DNA of 64,000 bases, taken from contig JAQNBH010000004.1 in assembly GCA_028752905.1 (NCBI GenBank), positions 31,054,475 to 31,118,474 of the forward strand, read 5' to 3'. This document shows, piece by piece, positions 1 to 13,394 of the stretch. How positions within the stretch are numbered: the first letter of the stretch is position 1; the number at the start of each line of letters is the position of its first letter. The DNA comes from Cladorhizidae sp. MBARI D1340-BT2 (lineage: Eukaryota > Porifera > Demospongiae > Poecilosclerida > Cladorhizidae). Under the pieces are notes generated by a model, which was given only the letters and a program-made list of their open reading frames with translations, did no database searches and was not told where the DNA came from. A program made the position numbers and the translations under genes.

Positions 1-1674
1 ATATCAGCAACTACTCCTCACTGCCCCATGGCTGCAGCTGAGTTGCAAACCTCTTCATCTCTCATTCAAATTTTTTATAAAGCTATTTTTGGTAATTAAT
101 CCATAGTCGATTGCAATGCCACAATAAAATATAATTGCAAAGCACCCAGATTGGGCTGTCTTTTGAAACCAAAATTGATATTGCATTAAAAGGTTACGTG
201 TTTTTACCACACATGTGGTCAAGGTCCTCCTTAAACAGTTCAGATATCATTTTTATTATGTAATTTTATAAACTTACCTGTTGTGCTGCAAGTACTGGTC
301 CTAGTTCACGTTGCTTTCCTGTGAATATGTATTTGGATTGTGTTCATCCAATATGCAGTACCTACAAACATCTGATGAAGTTTGGGAGGTCAGTCCTGGG
401 AATCCCTCTGAACAAACTGTGCATCTATAGGTGGATGTAATAATTATATATTGAGGTCTGATAGGCATCTTACTTGGTAATATTAATGTTGCCCAATTTT
501 TGATGATTTTTTTAATAAATCAAACAGTTGAGGTATTGAAATGCATTACCTGTGATTGATTGTAATTTGTTGGTTACTACTTTAAGGTCTTTCTACTTGA
601 ACATTGGTGATGAAATCTGACATTTCCAACTCTGTTTCAGTCATCACTTTAAGTTAGTATTCTCTATGCTCATTCCTCTCTCTTTCTCTCCTTCTTCTTG
701 CAGCCTCCTACATCCTTTCCAGATGCATTTCCCTTGCGGTGTCCTCAGGTTCTCATTCACCCTCCTTTCTCTTTCCCTCACTTGAGTGCTTTGCAGTCAC
801 CTCACTTTCTCCGGCTTTGATTCTCCTACCTTTCTCTCTAATTTTCAATTGCAAGCTCTGCAATCTCCTCTCTTTCTCCTCTTGTGTCTCATTCTATCTC
901 CTTTCCCTTTGCTTCAGTCTCATGTTCTGAAGTCTTCTCTTTTCTCTATTGGTGCCTTGTTCTCACTCCTTTCTCTGGCATAGAAATGCTTTCTATATCA
1001 TGTTATCTCACTCTTTTCCTGCAGTGCTTCTCTCATGCCTTTTTCTATCACCCGTTGTTCTTTTTTCAATCTTAGTTCTCTTTGTTCTGCTGTTTTAGAA
1101 GTACTCTTTCACTTTTCTCTCTCTCTCATTTTCTTAAGTTTATTTCCTTTATATGTTCTCATATCTGAAAAGAATTTATGAAATCTTAAGAGAAATTGCT
1201 AGATTTTAAATTGTAGTAAATGAATACATTTCAGGATTCCTTTCCAAAATAACAACCTGACCACTGTGTACACTGTGCTGACCCAGTAATTTCCCATGAA
1301 TGCTCAGTTTAGTTCTATCATATCGGATATGATGATGACTGCATCCTGCACTGACTGAACAAGAGAAATCTTTGTATGTGTAAAAAAATATCATCTGGTT
1401 AACTACTCTCTTTCCTAGCAGCATGCACAGATTACATTAGTTTGAGCTATGCAACAGTGATCTTCATTAGAACTCTTGATTTGAGAGCACTGCAAGAAAG
1501 CTATAGCTACAAACTACAGCTCTATTAGCAGCTACATCAGTCTGGACTAGGACCAAAGAAGAAAATCTACTGAATAATGCTACACTTCCCAATATCCACA
1601 GATTTAGAGTTGTCTAGCTATGTAGTCAGTGCCGTATTAGCCCAAGGCAGGGCCCCTAGGCTTCGAGCTTCTTT
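1..1674. other. Non-coding flank, no gene recognised
   Basis: AT-rich sequence outside the inverted duplication. From about 660 to 1,140 one strand is strongly C+T-rich and gives short low-complexity open frames rich in Leu, Ser and Phe that I do not regard as genes. A short stretch near 1,490-1,560 resembles sequence near 15,865-15,925, which shows that dispersed repeats also occur here. I see no convincing coding region. Confidence 0.6.
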
Positions 1675-2002
<328 letters not shown>

Positions 2003-3400
2003 GTAGGAAAATGCTAATACGCTGAAGCACTTTCAAAGGCTGAAATCTGAGATCATTAAAACATCAGAGACTATCCAGAGGCAACCGCCAAAGTCGGTTT
2101 CTTCTTCAACCTATCCTTTGCCAACCTTCCATCTACTAATTCCAGTATGTCACTGGCAGTCCAGCATGATATGGGGACTGATACTGGTGTGGTGGACTCT
2201 CATGTCGCTCGTAGGAGTAACAAAATTTTGTCCATCAAGAGTGCTGGGTGGTAAATGGGTATGTCGACTTGTTGACGGATGATGTCATGGATTTGCTAGT
2301 GAATGTTATGAGTAAGTGGGACTGAAGTTCTACTAGAAATTTATACCATATTATTATGCATGTACATGTGCACTGTGCAACAGGTCATAACCATGGTGAT
2401 AGAGAAGAAGCCGGGAATGATGTAAGGAAATTGATGCTATCATTGGGGACATTGACCTGGGTGGTGTCATCTGACATCCTGTGTGACATCATCATGAAAT
2501 TTCAACTTTGGTTTCATAGCTTCTTGATTTAGTTGTGTGTATCTCAAAGTTAAGTTACAAATTTCTGCTTAGAGAAATGAGAATAGGCAGAGGTTATTAA
2601 CTTATTAACATATTAACTTCATGAAATGCAAGGATCATCTAATGAGATTGTGAGTGCGTGCGTTGAGGCGCCCAGTAATCTTGGTGGTAAATATGGTCAG
2701 ATAAGGTATGTGTCAATCTTTTGGTGGTCCATGTGGAGGCGCTTTGAACATTTAATTTTTGGTACAATTTTCTACCTTTCTCGGACCAACCTTTTTAAAT
2801 CGTTTAACAAATAGTGTACTTGCACCAGTTCAAAACCGCTAAAGAATATGTAATTCTTCCCAGATGACAATCTAGGCATTACAACATCAAGATGACATCA
2901 ATAATGTACAGATCAATACTGTAATTGGCTTTATATGTATAAAGAGGAAGTATACAGACAGAACGAGAGGAAGTATACAGACAGGAAGTATATAGACAGG
3001 GAAAGAGGATAGGCAATTGCAAGAGGAATGCGCAATGCTAGGACTTCAAACTAAAACAATTGGTGGATTTTTGGTCTATCATTCGCACCTTTGTTGCCAC
3101 TCAATGCCTTGCATTTTTACTAATTGGTATGCATGATTTGAAAAGGTATGTAATATATGGATCCTTGAAATGCTTTATTAGTAATTTTTATAAGTGACTA
3201 AGTGATACTCACAAGAATGGTAGGGAAGTCATAGACTTGAACTGAACCACCACAAGACTAACCCAGCACAGCCCTTATAAAGAACATAGTGTGTGCACTG
3301 TTTGGTAGGTTAAGCTAATCATATTCATATCATGATATGTACAATTATTACTCTCTGCTATAATATATGCTAAGTGAGTTTTGGTTGAACCACAAGTGTC
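2003..3400. other. Arm sequence without recognised gene
   Basis: Unique-looking AT-rich DNA shared with 49,480-50,815 in inverse orientation. It contains one copy of the dispersed ~190-bp repeat. The stretch at 2,940-3,010 has short imperfect repeats of a GAAGTATACAGACAG-type unit, mirrored at 49,850-49,930. I found no supported ORF. Confidence 0.6.
2640..2832 (-). repeat. Dispersed ~190-bp repeat, copy 1
   Basis: The reverse complement of this block matches 50,045-50,235 (its mirror copy) and, independently, 58,286-58,470 just outside the right array. Shared landmarks include a run reading TTTAAAAAGGTTGGTCCGAG and a later run CCACCAAAAGATTGCCACAT. The family is unknown. Confidence 0.75.
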
Positions 3401-3419
3401 AGTATCTTAGGAAAGAGTG

Positions 3420-5815
3420 TAACCCTGTGACACCCCCTCTACTTCTCCCGAGACAGCAGCTAGTGTCCTTCTGTCGGGGTTGTCTTCGGGATTTGCGGGC
3501 CATGCCTGTTGAGAGATGCCATAGGCATTCACATGCCTGGTCACCTCGAAGATATATGTTTGCAAGCTGAGCGCCCATCCAGCTACCCTGCCATTTTTGT
3601 CATGCATCTTGCTGTGGTCCATTACCACATGAAAGGTAGCCCCCAAGAGGTATACCTGGAAGTATCATAAAGCCTCCACCACCACCAGACACTCTTGCTC
3701 GGTAACGGTATACTGAGTCACCGCTCCTTTGAGCCGGCAACTGTAAAATTCCATGGGCCGGTCCGGCCCATCTTATGCGAAGCTGAGTACCGCTCAAATA
3801 CCGATTCCAAAAACATCCGTGTGCAGGTTGAAGAGTTTCTCAGGGTCTGGGCTAATGAGGACCAATTCTCCTGGCAACTCCTTCTTGATGTCCTGGAAGG
3901 CCCATTCTCTGTCACTCATCCATTCCATCATGTCTGGAGCATTCTTATGTGTTCTGTTGGTACGGGGTTGACATCAAACCATATCCAGGGATGAATCTTC
4001 GATAGTAATTTGACAGGCCCATGAACGCCCTCATCTCCTTCTTTCTCTTGGGTCTGGGGTACTTCTGGATGGCCTTGATGTTTGCCTGTAGCGGTCATAC
4101 TGTCTTCAACCTAATCGGTGGCCCAGAAACTGGCAGTCGGGTCTTGCCAACTTACATTTCCGTGCCTCCTTTTCAATGAGAGGTGTTCGTCAAACTTCAG
4201 ACTGAAAACAACTATATCATCAATGTTACTGTAGGCTGAGCGAATGAAGCCATGTCTGCCAGTGCCGCATTCATTTGCTGAAATACTGAGGGAGCGTTTT
4301 TGAGCCCAAATGGCATTCAGAGGTACTCCCATTTCCTTTCGGCATGATGTATGCTGTTTTCAGAATCGAGTAGTGGTGTACTGGAACCTGGTGGGGGTAA
4401 CCTCTCGATAAGTCCAGAGTTGTGAGGAATCTTGCTCTCGCCAGCTCGTCAATCAGTTCATCGACCTTAGTAGTGGAACGGGTCCGGTTTAGTGATTCCA
4501 TTTAGCCACCTGTAGTGAACACACAGTCTTACTCCTCCCTCTGCTTGGTGACTAGCAGAACTTGTGATACCCATGGGATTCCCGATGGTCGAATCAATCT
4601 GTTTTCCAATAGTGTCTTCACTTCTGCCTCCAGCTTACTTTACTTGTCTGCAGGCATTCAGTAGGGCGTTCGACTTAGTGGGTAGGCATCTCCTGTTTCT
4701 ATTCGTATCTCTTGGCCTGCAGCAGAGCCCGGTCTCTTCTTGAAGTGAGCACGGTGTTTCTGCATCAGCTGCTGCAGTTTCTATTGGTCCCCCTGCTCCT
4801 GGTTCACTGCTTCTGTGCTTGTAGGACTTCTCCTTCTTCCCCTTCAAAGCAGTCAGACATCTCTCTCTCCAAGATCTCAGTTGCATTCAGGCAGAACAAT
4901 GCTGGGGAATTGTAAGATTTCAGTAAGTTAATATGCCTTTTTACCTTTTTCCGGGGATGCTCAAGCACATGGAGTTTGTAGGTTGTCTCATCACATCATC
5001 CCATCACTCGGTAGGGTCCATCCCAATCGGCATGGAGACTCTGTCATTTCGGTGGAGTCCTCAGCAAGACTGGATCTCCTGGTTGGATATCCATGTTCGT
5101 GCTTATTGGTCGAACTGGTGTTTGTATTTAGATTTTTGTGTCGCTCCTCTCTCTCCTGAGATACTTTCTGTAATTCCTCGAATTGATCCTGCACAGTAGT
5201 TACGTAAATCACAACATTGGTTGGCATTCCCTCTTTTACCATCCACTGCTCCATCGGGTTCTGGAGAGGTCTCCTGATCTGCCTCCCATAGAGCATTTGG
5301 GAAGGGGAAAAGCAGTGAATTTGTGTGGGGCTCTTCGGTTTTCCCTCTGCACATAGGTATGGTCCAACCATATCCATCCCAATTCTCGAGAATGGTAAGT
5401 TTATTACTGGTAGTGGGTGAAGTTGTCCGGCTGTTTCCTCCAACATGCAAACCATCTGACACTCGCTGCATGCTTGGCACATTTTCTGTACATCACCATA
5501 CACACCTTGCCATTGATATATATTCATCTGCCAACCATCGGTAAGTTTGATCTCTCCCCAGGTGTCCTGACAGGAGTTGCCATCTTCTGTAAAGGAACAT
5601 TTAACAACAGCACTTGCTCACCAAATCTATCCATGATCTTTTTCCATAATAGTCCTGTGAATGGACTGTCCTCGGTTTCTGCTTATTGACGAGCTGGGTT
5701 GTCTTCATCTTGCTGCTTTCTTTCTCTTGTTCCCGAAGCATCTTCTCCAGGCCCTTCTCTCTCCAGGCATTTTGTTCTGCCCTCTTAGCCGATCTAGAAG
5801 GCTCCTTCCTCACAG
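3420..5815 (-). pseudogene. Decayed Ty3/Gypsy pol, INT-RT-RH order (left copy)
   Basis: Read on the minus strand, the remains run integrase, then reverse transcriptase, then RNase H. The integrase part (about 5,640-4,990) shows a zinc-finger tail (CSECQ), then GMDMVGP, and jumps directly to a C-terminal piece with MLYGRQIRRPL, so the catalytic core is missing. The RT part (about 4,500-4,110) has TTLDLSRGY and a [15 protein letters not shown] active site in broken frames. The RNase H part lies at about 3,800-3,420. Frameshifts and stops abound. Standard Gypsy order is RT-RH-INT; integrase-first order is known from the Gmr1-like group. The mirror copy at 47.0-49.5 kb shares the core deletion. 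Confidence 0.8.
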
Positions 5816-5825
5816 AATCTGTTGA

Positions 5826-6484
<659 letters not shown>

Positions 6485-6589
6485 GAAGGAAGCTGTGAGA
6501 GTGGAAAAGAATTAGCGAAGAAACAGACTCTTGTTCATTGATGAAATTCACCGCTTTAATAAACTACAACAGGTATATACCCAGAATAC

Positions 6590-7350
<761 letters not shown>

Positions 7351-7605
7351 AAAAACATTTCACCCAACCGGAACTGCGCCCATTAATTAATGGAAGCCAG
7401 CGCTCATGTCATTCAGGCACCCATATACTAGGGAAAGTTCTCACTGCTTAAGCCTTTCATCTTCAGTTCAGATTTGAAATTACCAGCTATTACTGAAAAG
7501 TCAAAATAAAGCACACCAGAATGACGAAAAACTCATACCAGAATGATGCAATCACAGGTCGCAATGCCGCTCAGAACTCGATTCTATTCATGCATTAAGA
7601 CGTGG

Positions 7606-7641
7606 TGCGATGCGACGCAATTTTGTGCGAAGCGCATCGCA
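7606..7641. other. GC-rich hairpin, conserved in both arms
   Basis: TGCGATGCG and CGCATCGCA form a perfect 9-bp stem, extended by a CGCA/TGCG stem after a small internal loop, with a TTTTG-type loop. The same hairpin is present in the right arm near 45,426-45,461. It stands out in AT-rich surroundings. Function is unknown. Confidence 0.7.
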
Positions 7642-7674
7642 TCACGACTCATGAACATTTTGCATATTGCGAAT

Positions 7675-7945
7675 CAGTCTTAAGCCTGGACTGCAGAGGG
7701 GTTTAAAAACCCTTGCAGCCAGACTTTCACAGCTTATGGTGTTGATAACAGTGTGTAGTACTGTAGAATTACTGTATGTTCCTACAGGACTTATCTAAGA
7801 GTGTGAGATGATATCTGATTGCCTTATCGGTTGATAGTCTGAGATCATGAGTTCTGATTGTCCTATGTGTTGATAGTCTGAGGTCTTGAGTTCTATTCAT
7901 TCTTTGCTGGGCTGCTCTGCAGCCAGTCAGGGCTGAAGCCTGACG
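7675..7945 (+). mobile_element. Partial LTR, family A (left copy)
   Basis: Homologous to the 3' part of the ~450-bp LTRs at 10,369-10,822 and 16,945-17,389, starting at the shared AAGCCTGGACTGCAG block and ending at GAAGCCTGAC. The 5' half is absent or unrelated. The mirror copy is 45,125-45,395. Confidence 0.75.
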
Positions 7946-8095
7946 GCTACCTAAATCAAATCAGATAACAAAAACACAGTCACAGCCTAAGGTCCCTACT
8001 GAGCTTTTTTTCAAAAGCAAGAGGAACTAAATCAAACCAAGGAGAGTGTCTGAAGAAGAGTTCCAGTAACTGTGTCTGAGCCCATTTGAAACAAA

Positions 8096-8459
8096 TGTCA
8101 TAAGCTTATCAGAAGGCAATAATACTACACCAGAAGAATTAGGTTGTTCAGCATAGTGTTTTATCAGTGAAGAGAAAGTCTTTCAGCCTAATAATAAGAT
8201 GACTTTGAAATCATTGAGTGAGAGGGAAAAAAGCTTCTGTGGACATCCCAGTATTTTATTATTACTGTCGATAAGCTGCCAGGCACAGATTTCTTACATC
8301 AGCAAATCACCAGAGAAAGTTTTTACAGCAAACGCTTTGAAAAATGCCATAGAAAAGTTTAAATCTCACGAAAATCACTTTCTCATAAAGAGGCAAAACA
8401 AAATATTCTTCTCAAGCAAGACCTACAATTGGGAGCCAGTGAATTGTACAATTGAATGA
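8096..8459 (+). pseudogene. Unknown ORF, left copy, nonsense-broken
   Basis: The reading frame ends with FKSHENHFLIKRQNKIFF and a terminal EPVNCTIE. It is continuous with the 132-residue open copy at 44,600-44,998, but here one codon has become TAG (SA*CF instead of SAKCF near 8,150), and the upstream part carries a small deletion. I do not recognise a domain. The open version in the other arm shows that the frame was longer before the duplication, but whether it ever encoded a protein is not certain. It could be the tail of a transposon gene. Confidence 0.4.
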
Positions 8460-8751
8460 TCAGTGAGAAGTGCAAACAGCAAACCGTTTATAGAACATGA
8501 CAATTTCTGGCTCATCAAGCGAGTGATAGCCCTTCTAGGCTGTACTGAGTCAAAAGCAACTAATGCTAATGTGGAACTTTGAAGATGAAGTGGTCAAAGC
8601 ATGGGTCAAGGACAAACTGTGAATTAGCTAATTTCGGTTATGGGTCTAAATGTTTTACACAACACATTAAAAAATGAAGGAAGGAAGCCTTGCATGGTTT
8701 TAATTAAGTTATTGCAGCAACTGATGTTAGCAACACTAAACAGCCGAAGTA

Positions 8752-9117
8752 TTAAATACACTGGGTGAATGATTGAGACAAAGGTCCAGAAAATACTGTA
8801 GGCTTATTACAAGTACCTGACCAATTGGGATGTGTTGGATGTACTCCTCCCAGGTGAAGTCCAAATTGTCGGCCAACCCACTTTGAAAGTGCTATCTTAG
8901 CTCCTGACACAAATATAAAGAAACACAGTCTTTTGAGCAGGAGGATGATAGTCATGACCATGACATAACAAGTGGAGGCTAGAACTATCAAAATAGATAC
9001 TTTACATGAATATGTGCATAATATAGCTAGATACCTGGTTAACTCAGTATTTAAAGCATTGGGCATGGCATGTTCACAATAGTCTGTGAGTATAAAGGCC
9101 CGGCACTCACTATGCAA
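8752..9117 (-). CDS. Hypothetical ORF with two hydrophobic stretches (left copy)
   Basis: A 121-residue open frame, preserved with only a few residue changes in the mirror copy at 43,942-44,307. Residues ~35-75 contain two adjacent hydrophobic stretches (YLAILCTYSCKVSILIVLA and a second one rich in Ile/Leu/Phe) that could be membrane segments. There is no recognised domain, promoter or splice context. The match between arms reflects duplication and is not by itself proof of coding. Possibly a chance frame. Confidence 0.25.
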   Translation of the reverse strand: MHSECRAFILTDYCEHAMPNALNTELTRYLAILCTYSCKVSILIVLASTCYVMVMTIILLLKRLCFFIFVSGAKIALSKWVGRQFGLHLGGVHPTHPNWSGTCNKPTVFSGPLSQSFTQCI

Positions 9118-9224
9118 GAGTCAAGTCATGAGGAAGAACATAACCCATGTAAACAAGTTTTTTGAACACATAGACTTTTGATAAAAAAAAAGAACTGTGA
9201 CTCATTTCATGAGGTAGTCAAATT

Positions 9225-9485
9225 ATCTGTAGGTATGGGGTGATGGTTAAGTAGTTTGGTAGTGGGAAGTTTGGTAGGTTGGTAGGTAGATCAATGTAGA
9301 CAGGTAGATAGGTAGATATGAGATTAATATAGCTAGATAATAGGTAGTAGCTGGATAGATGAGATAAGTATGTACATAGGTAGCTAGGTAAGTATATATA
9401 GGTAGGCAAGTGGAGAGGTGTGTAGTTAGGTAGTAGTGTATATGAAGTATGCATACACACAAATAGGCGAATAGGTAGATAAATT
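9225..9485. repeat. Degenerate GGTA/GATA tetranucleotide tract
   Basis: Imperfect repeats of GTAG, GGTA and GATA. Frames rich in Tyr, Leu, Pro and Thr on the minus strand come from this periodicity. The mirror tract is at 43,560-43,800. Confidence 0.85.
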
Positions 9486-9511
9486 TCCAGAGGGTGGGTC
9501 TGTGTAGACAT

Positions 9512-10363
9512 GGGATTCCTCCTAGGTGGGTCTATATATGTGTAGGACTCATGGAAATTCTAAGAAATTGCCAATAAAAAATATAACAACCTGTTATGCT
9601 GGCTTTATGCTATCTATCATGGGTTTATTTCTACCAAATTATTTCTACCAAATTATGCTGATCGTTTCTGCATCAGAATCTTCACTAGATAGCTAGTGTA
9701 GAGACAACACGAGCTATACCATTATCAACAATTGGGGGAAAGTATAATCTTGGCAACGCTGAAATTGATTGTAATGCCATAGCAGCCATGAGGTGAGCTG
9801 TTGTCAATGATGGTATACCTGGTATTATCCCTACACTATCTATTGAAGATTCTGGTGGCAGCAACAATCAGCATTTCCTATTTTTAGTGAATAACTATTT
9901 CTTTTCCAAAAAGCAGAATGTGAAATTGACGTCACGTTTAACATAGTTACAGAAGTTGTACATCCCTTATGCTCATCTGGACATGCTCATGGTAGTTATT
10001 GTATGTGAATGGTAAATGGCAGCGGCCGTTGCTCCTCGCGTATATGACTGTGAGAGGTAAAGTGTATTCATTTGTTGTCAATATTTTTGTCTTGTTTCTA
10101 TGTCATGCAGCCATCTACAAGAAGTGACTCATGGTTACCATCTTGTGAAGTAGATACTCATGCTTATGTAAGGTAGACACATGTTGAGGAAATTAACTGG
10201 ATCATTTCTTGGTAAAAAAAGGTGGAGTTGTTTGGTTATTCAACTCAGTCCCCCCTAAGTTGGCTTGTCCCCTTAAGTTCATTTCAGAGGTTCAAATCCC
10301 CTCCTTAATTTGTGTTCAGAGTTTCAAGCTTGTTTCATAGCTTGAAATCCACTTAAATTTGTT
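9512..10363. other. No gene recognised
   Basis: AT-rich arm sequence shared with about 42,635-43,530. It has short direct near-repeats of a phrase like CAAATTATTTCTACC at 9,635-9,655, but no supported coding region. Confidence 0.5.
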
Positions 10364-10827
10364 TCCATTGTCAGGCCTCAGCTCTGACTGGCTGCAGAGT
10401 AGCCCTGCAAAGATCAAACTATAAATAGAATTTAAAAATAGAGCTAGAACTCATGACCACAAACTATCAACTCATAGGACAATCAGAACTTGTGACTTCA
10501 GACTATCAACACATAGGACAATCATGATATCATCTCACACTCTTAGATAAGTCCTGTAGGGACATACTACTCTCACACTGTTATCAACACCATAAGCTGT
10601 AAAAGCCTGGCTGCAAGGGTATTTAAACCCCTCTGCAGTCCAGGCTTAGTCAGTCTCATCCTATCTTCATATTCTTCTACTTGACTGTTGTTCTAATATA
10701 AGCTACTTAAGATCTATTATCATGGTTGGGGTTTAGCTAGAAGAAGTTAGGGAGAGACTCTGGTGGCAGCGAATTACCAAGGTTGGTATCTGTTAGGTCT
10801 CTTGAAGTTGGAGACTCTAACATCCAT
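10364..10827 (-). mobile_element. Solo LTR, family A, with 5-bp TSD
   Basis: The LTR proper is 10,369-10,822 (454 bp). In its own orientation it starts TGTTAGAGTCTCC and ends GGCCTGACA, so it has TG...CA ends. It is flanked on both sides by TCCAT (10,364-10,368 and 10,823-10,827), a perfect target-site duplication. There is no internal region, so this is a solo LTR left by LTR-LTR recombination. The mirror copy is 42,183-42,629. Confidence 0.9.
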
Positions 10828-11137
10828 GTCTCCTAAAGGCTTTTCAGAGCTTCAAGTTAGTTTCACAGAATTGAGTTAAACTTAAGTTTTTTTCAATATC
10901 CAAACCTATATTCATGTCATTATGAAGTTTACTCAATCCACCATCTCACACAAGCATGTATGTGTGTGTGGAGGGGGAGGAGGTGGTGGGGGTTATAATT
11001 GAAATTGTTTGTTAGCAGAATTTGCATTTGAATAGAGTGAATACTGAAAAGAACCTAAGGTCAAAACATGGAAACTGTTAAGAAGTACATTGGCAGATAT
11101 AATATCCTTGTCTTATGATTCACCTGTGCACCCCTAA

Positions 11138-11449
11138 ATGATTCATGTTGAGCAATCTTTTCATTTCTGCTTGAATAAGCTTCTAATGAGCAGGAACTAC
11201 AAGAGTCATCTCGGGTTACCTTCCACCATCTTGAGTACTCAACACACTCTAACTAGCCAGGACAGGGACACAGCCCCTTCTCCGTATTCTCTGTATGGCC
11301 ACTCCCCACACAATTCCTCTTTCCTCAGTCAAGAGAGCACAAATTACCAAACAGGCAATCTATACAGGCATATTCATTACTACTCTGTGGAGACTATTAC
11401 ATCCAGTGTGTTCAAGTCTAGCAAGTGTAAAGAACAAGCCCAGTTTTGA
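11138..11449 (+). CDS. Anonymous ORF (left copy)
   Basis: A 103-residue frame, open in both arms (mirror 41,556-41,867) with only a few residue differences (for example SRNYK versus SRKYK). No domain, signal peptide or membrane segment is recognisable. Related but broken sequence occurs at 61,190-61,400 and 62,400-62,760, so the DNA belongs to a repeat family, which lowers the likelihood that this is a host gene. Confidence 0.2.
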   Translation: MIHVEQSFHFCLNKLLMSRNYKSHLGLPSTILSTQHTLTSQDRDTAPSPYSLYGHSPHNSSFLSQESTNYQTGNLYRHIHYYSVETITSSVFKSSKCKEQAQF

Positions 11450-12199
11450 TCACTGTGTTTAAAACCTTAGTAGAGAAGATGACAATTCATTCCAGATATT
11501 TGAAGTTCATTGAGTGCAAATTATCTCATAGAAAATATAATATACAAGCTGATAAAAGCAACCTTTTGGGCCACTTATTGGCTACTATATACAAATCACG
11601 ATAAGCTAGCTGCAGGCCATACCCTATCCCCACCCTCCCACCCTCCCTGGGTTGTGTCTGTGAATGTCCATTGAGGCCAAAACTACACAGACAGGAAGAA
11701 AGGCCAAGAGAAATATTGCAGTGTCAACTCACCCTCTGTCCTAGTTTGTCTATTATGGGCTTTGGTGGCATGGCATGGCTTGAGCCACTGCCTACAGGTC
11801 CCTGCTTATGCTCTCCCCCTCATCAAGTGACCAATAGTTACCTATGGTCAAGTGCTCCCTGGGCCATATGTGTGACGATAAACAAACAAGGACAGGTCAT
11901 GCGCTTGGTAATCTAACTTTGGTGCTATGTACTAATAAAAGATATTGCACATTTCCATGCACATGCACTCCGCTGCTTCACACATGTAGTAGGTAAATAG
12001 AGAGCATAATTGGCTAGCCAGGTGGACTGAGAAGACAAAAAACTCAACAGCAATTATGTTGGCAGTTATATATAATGCACATCTTCAGCATGCTTAGTTC
12101 AAAAATCATTTCTACTCTTACTTGTAGCTGAAAATATGTTTTTAAAACAATCTATAAAATGTACATGTTCGATTCTGAAGATTAAAGCTGTAGTAGTGT

Positions 12200-12463
12200 G
12201 TGCTGCAAATTTATAAGCTACAGGCTATTTCAGAGCTTCGATGCCCCACAAACACCCCAGACAAGGCAGGTTCCACCAACAGATCACTCAATAACTTAAC
12301 CCTACTTTCCACGTGTAGGGCAGAGAGTAACTCCAAAGGATTGGAGGGAGCAGAGAGATACCACCCCCAACATATCTGTCACTTGTGTGGTTCTAAATTA
12401 AACGGTTGCATTGCTAATTTGCATTTAGGTGACAGAGTTGATATATTGGCCGAGAAAACCTAG
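12200..12463 (+). CDS. Anonymous ORF with CxxC (left copy)
   Basis: An 87-residue frame whose mirror copy (40,554-40,817) differs by one residue (GSTNRS versus GSNNRS). It contains HICHLCGSKLNGC, a possible metal-binding CxxC, and ends DILAEKT. The start is uncertain and no family is recognised. It could be an exon or a chance frame. Confidence 0.28.
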   Translation: MLQIYKLQAISELRCPTNTPDKAGSTNRSLNNLTLLSTCRAESNSKGLEGAERYHPQHICHLCGSKLNGCIANLHLGDRVDILAEKT

Positions 12464-12655
12464 TCAGAATGTTTTCTTTGGCACAAAAGAGTAGCACTTA
12501 CCCTGCAGAAGTGGGGACTTCTATTTGAGTGAATACAGTATAAATACAAGTGACTGAATCCTCAGTGACATCTATGCTTAGAACCTCCTCCAAAGTTTGC
12601 CTGCATCACACATATTAAAAAGGAAATGGTCATAATAGTGACGCACCAACAATGC

Positions 12656-12865
12656 CTATTGGTATTTGTCACTGTTCTTCATTTCCTGGCTAAGTTCTTT
12701 GCTAATTGGACAGTGTGGACATAAAGCTTTTCCTGCAGAGCTCATGTGCTGATATTGATTGTGTGTATTCCAGGGTATTGAACAGAACTTTGCTTGGGTG
12801 GGCATGCAGGTCAAATTGCACCATAGCCAGGGAGTTCGATTATATTCTGTGTGTGCATTATACAC
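12656..12865 (-). CDS. Anonymous ORF (left copy)
   Basis: A 69-residue frame, identical in the mirror copy at 40,153-40,362. Contains CMPTQAKFCSIPWNTH and CPHCPISKELSQEMK. The overlapping opposite-strand frame is also open in both arms, so strand choice is uncertain. No domain is recognised. Confidence 0.2.
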   Translation of the reverse strand: MYNAHTEYNRTPWLWCNLTCMPTQAKFCSIPWNTHNQYQHMSSAGKALCPHCPISKELSQEMKNSDKYQ

Positions 12866-13270
12866 TGCACCTGCATTTGCTTAGGTGTCTCTAGACACCC
12901 CTGTGTGGATAAGTCAAGGATAACCTTAAACCCTAGCAAACCTGATCAAGTGATAAGAATAATAAACCTTTCACTACGAACATCTTATCTCTGAAACATG
13001 GCCAGTCCAAAATGGAGGTTCTGTCCAGTCCAACACAATGTTTGCCTCATTAGCAAGGTTGTTCTTTATTAATCACGTAAATATCACTTAGCCATCGTTC
13101 AGGACCATAGCCATGTCAAACACCTGTCCTGCACTCTATGATATACACATTATTTTAATCACATGTGAGATTGATGGTGAGTTACATGTTGCTATATATT
13201 GTCCCCATAGCTTATATATGGAGAACTGATAATCACATATTTACCAGCATGCAAGTTTTAAGATCTCAGC

Positions 13271-13276
13271 TTTATT
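13271..13276 (-). terminator. Poly(A) signal of fibrinogen-domain gene (left)
   Basis: AATAAA on the minus strand, about 120 nt after the stop codon. It is conserved in the right-arm copy at 39,748-39,753. Confidence 0.6.
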
Positions 13277-13394
13277 CGTATGTCTTAATTTTCACAGCAC
13301 ATAACACTACAAATATAGGCGATCAAATAATAGACATTTTCAAGTTATATGATATATTTGTACAGTTATTATAATTAGGAGTGTGAGGCACTCA

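Larger units (their letters stand above)
10828..13394. other. Arm segment with anonymous conserved frames
   Basis: Shared with 39,640-42,180 in inverse, and partly with the small palindrome at 60.65-62.77 kb. Apart from the anonymous ORFs listed separately, I see no domain. A G-rich GGAGGGGGAGGAGGTGG tract lies at 10,970-10,990. Confidence 0.5.

Noticed and set aside
739..1075. Overlapping ORFs rich in Leu/Ser/Phe
   Set aside because: They arise from a C+T-rich tract, in several overlapping frames with no domain.
9218..9511. Tyr/Leu/Pro-rich repeat protein
   Set aside because: The repeat is a degenerate tetranucleotide tract; both arms changed it without regard to codons.
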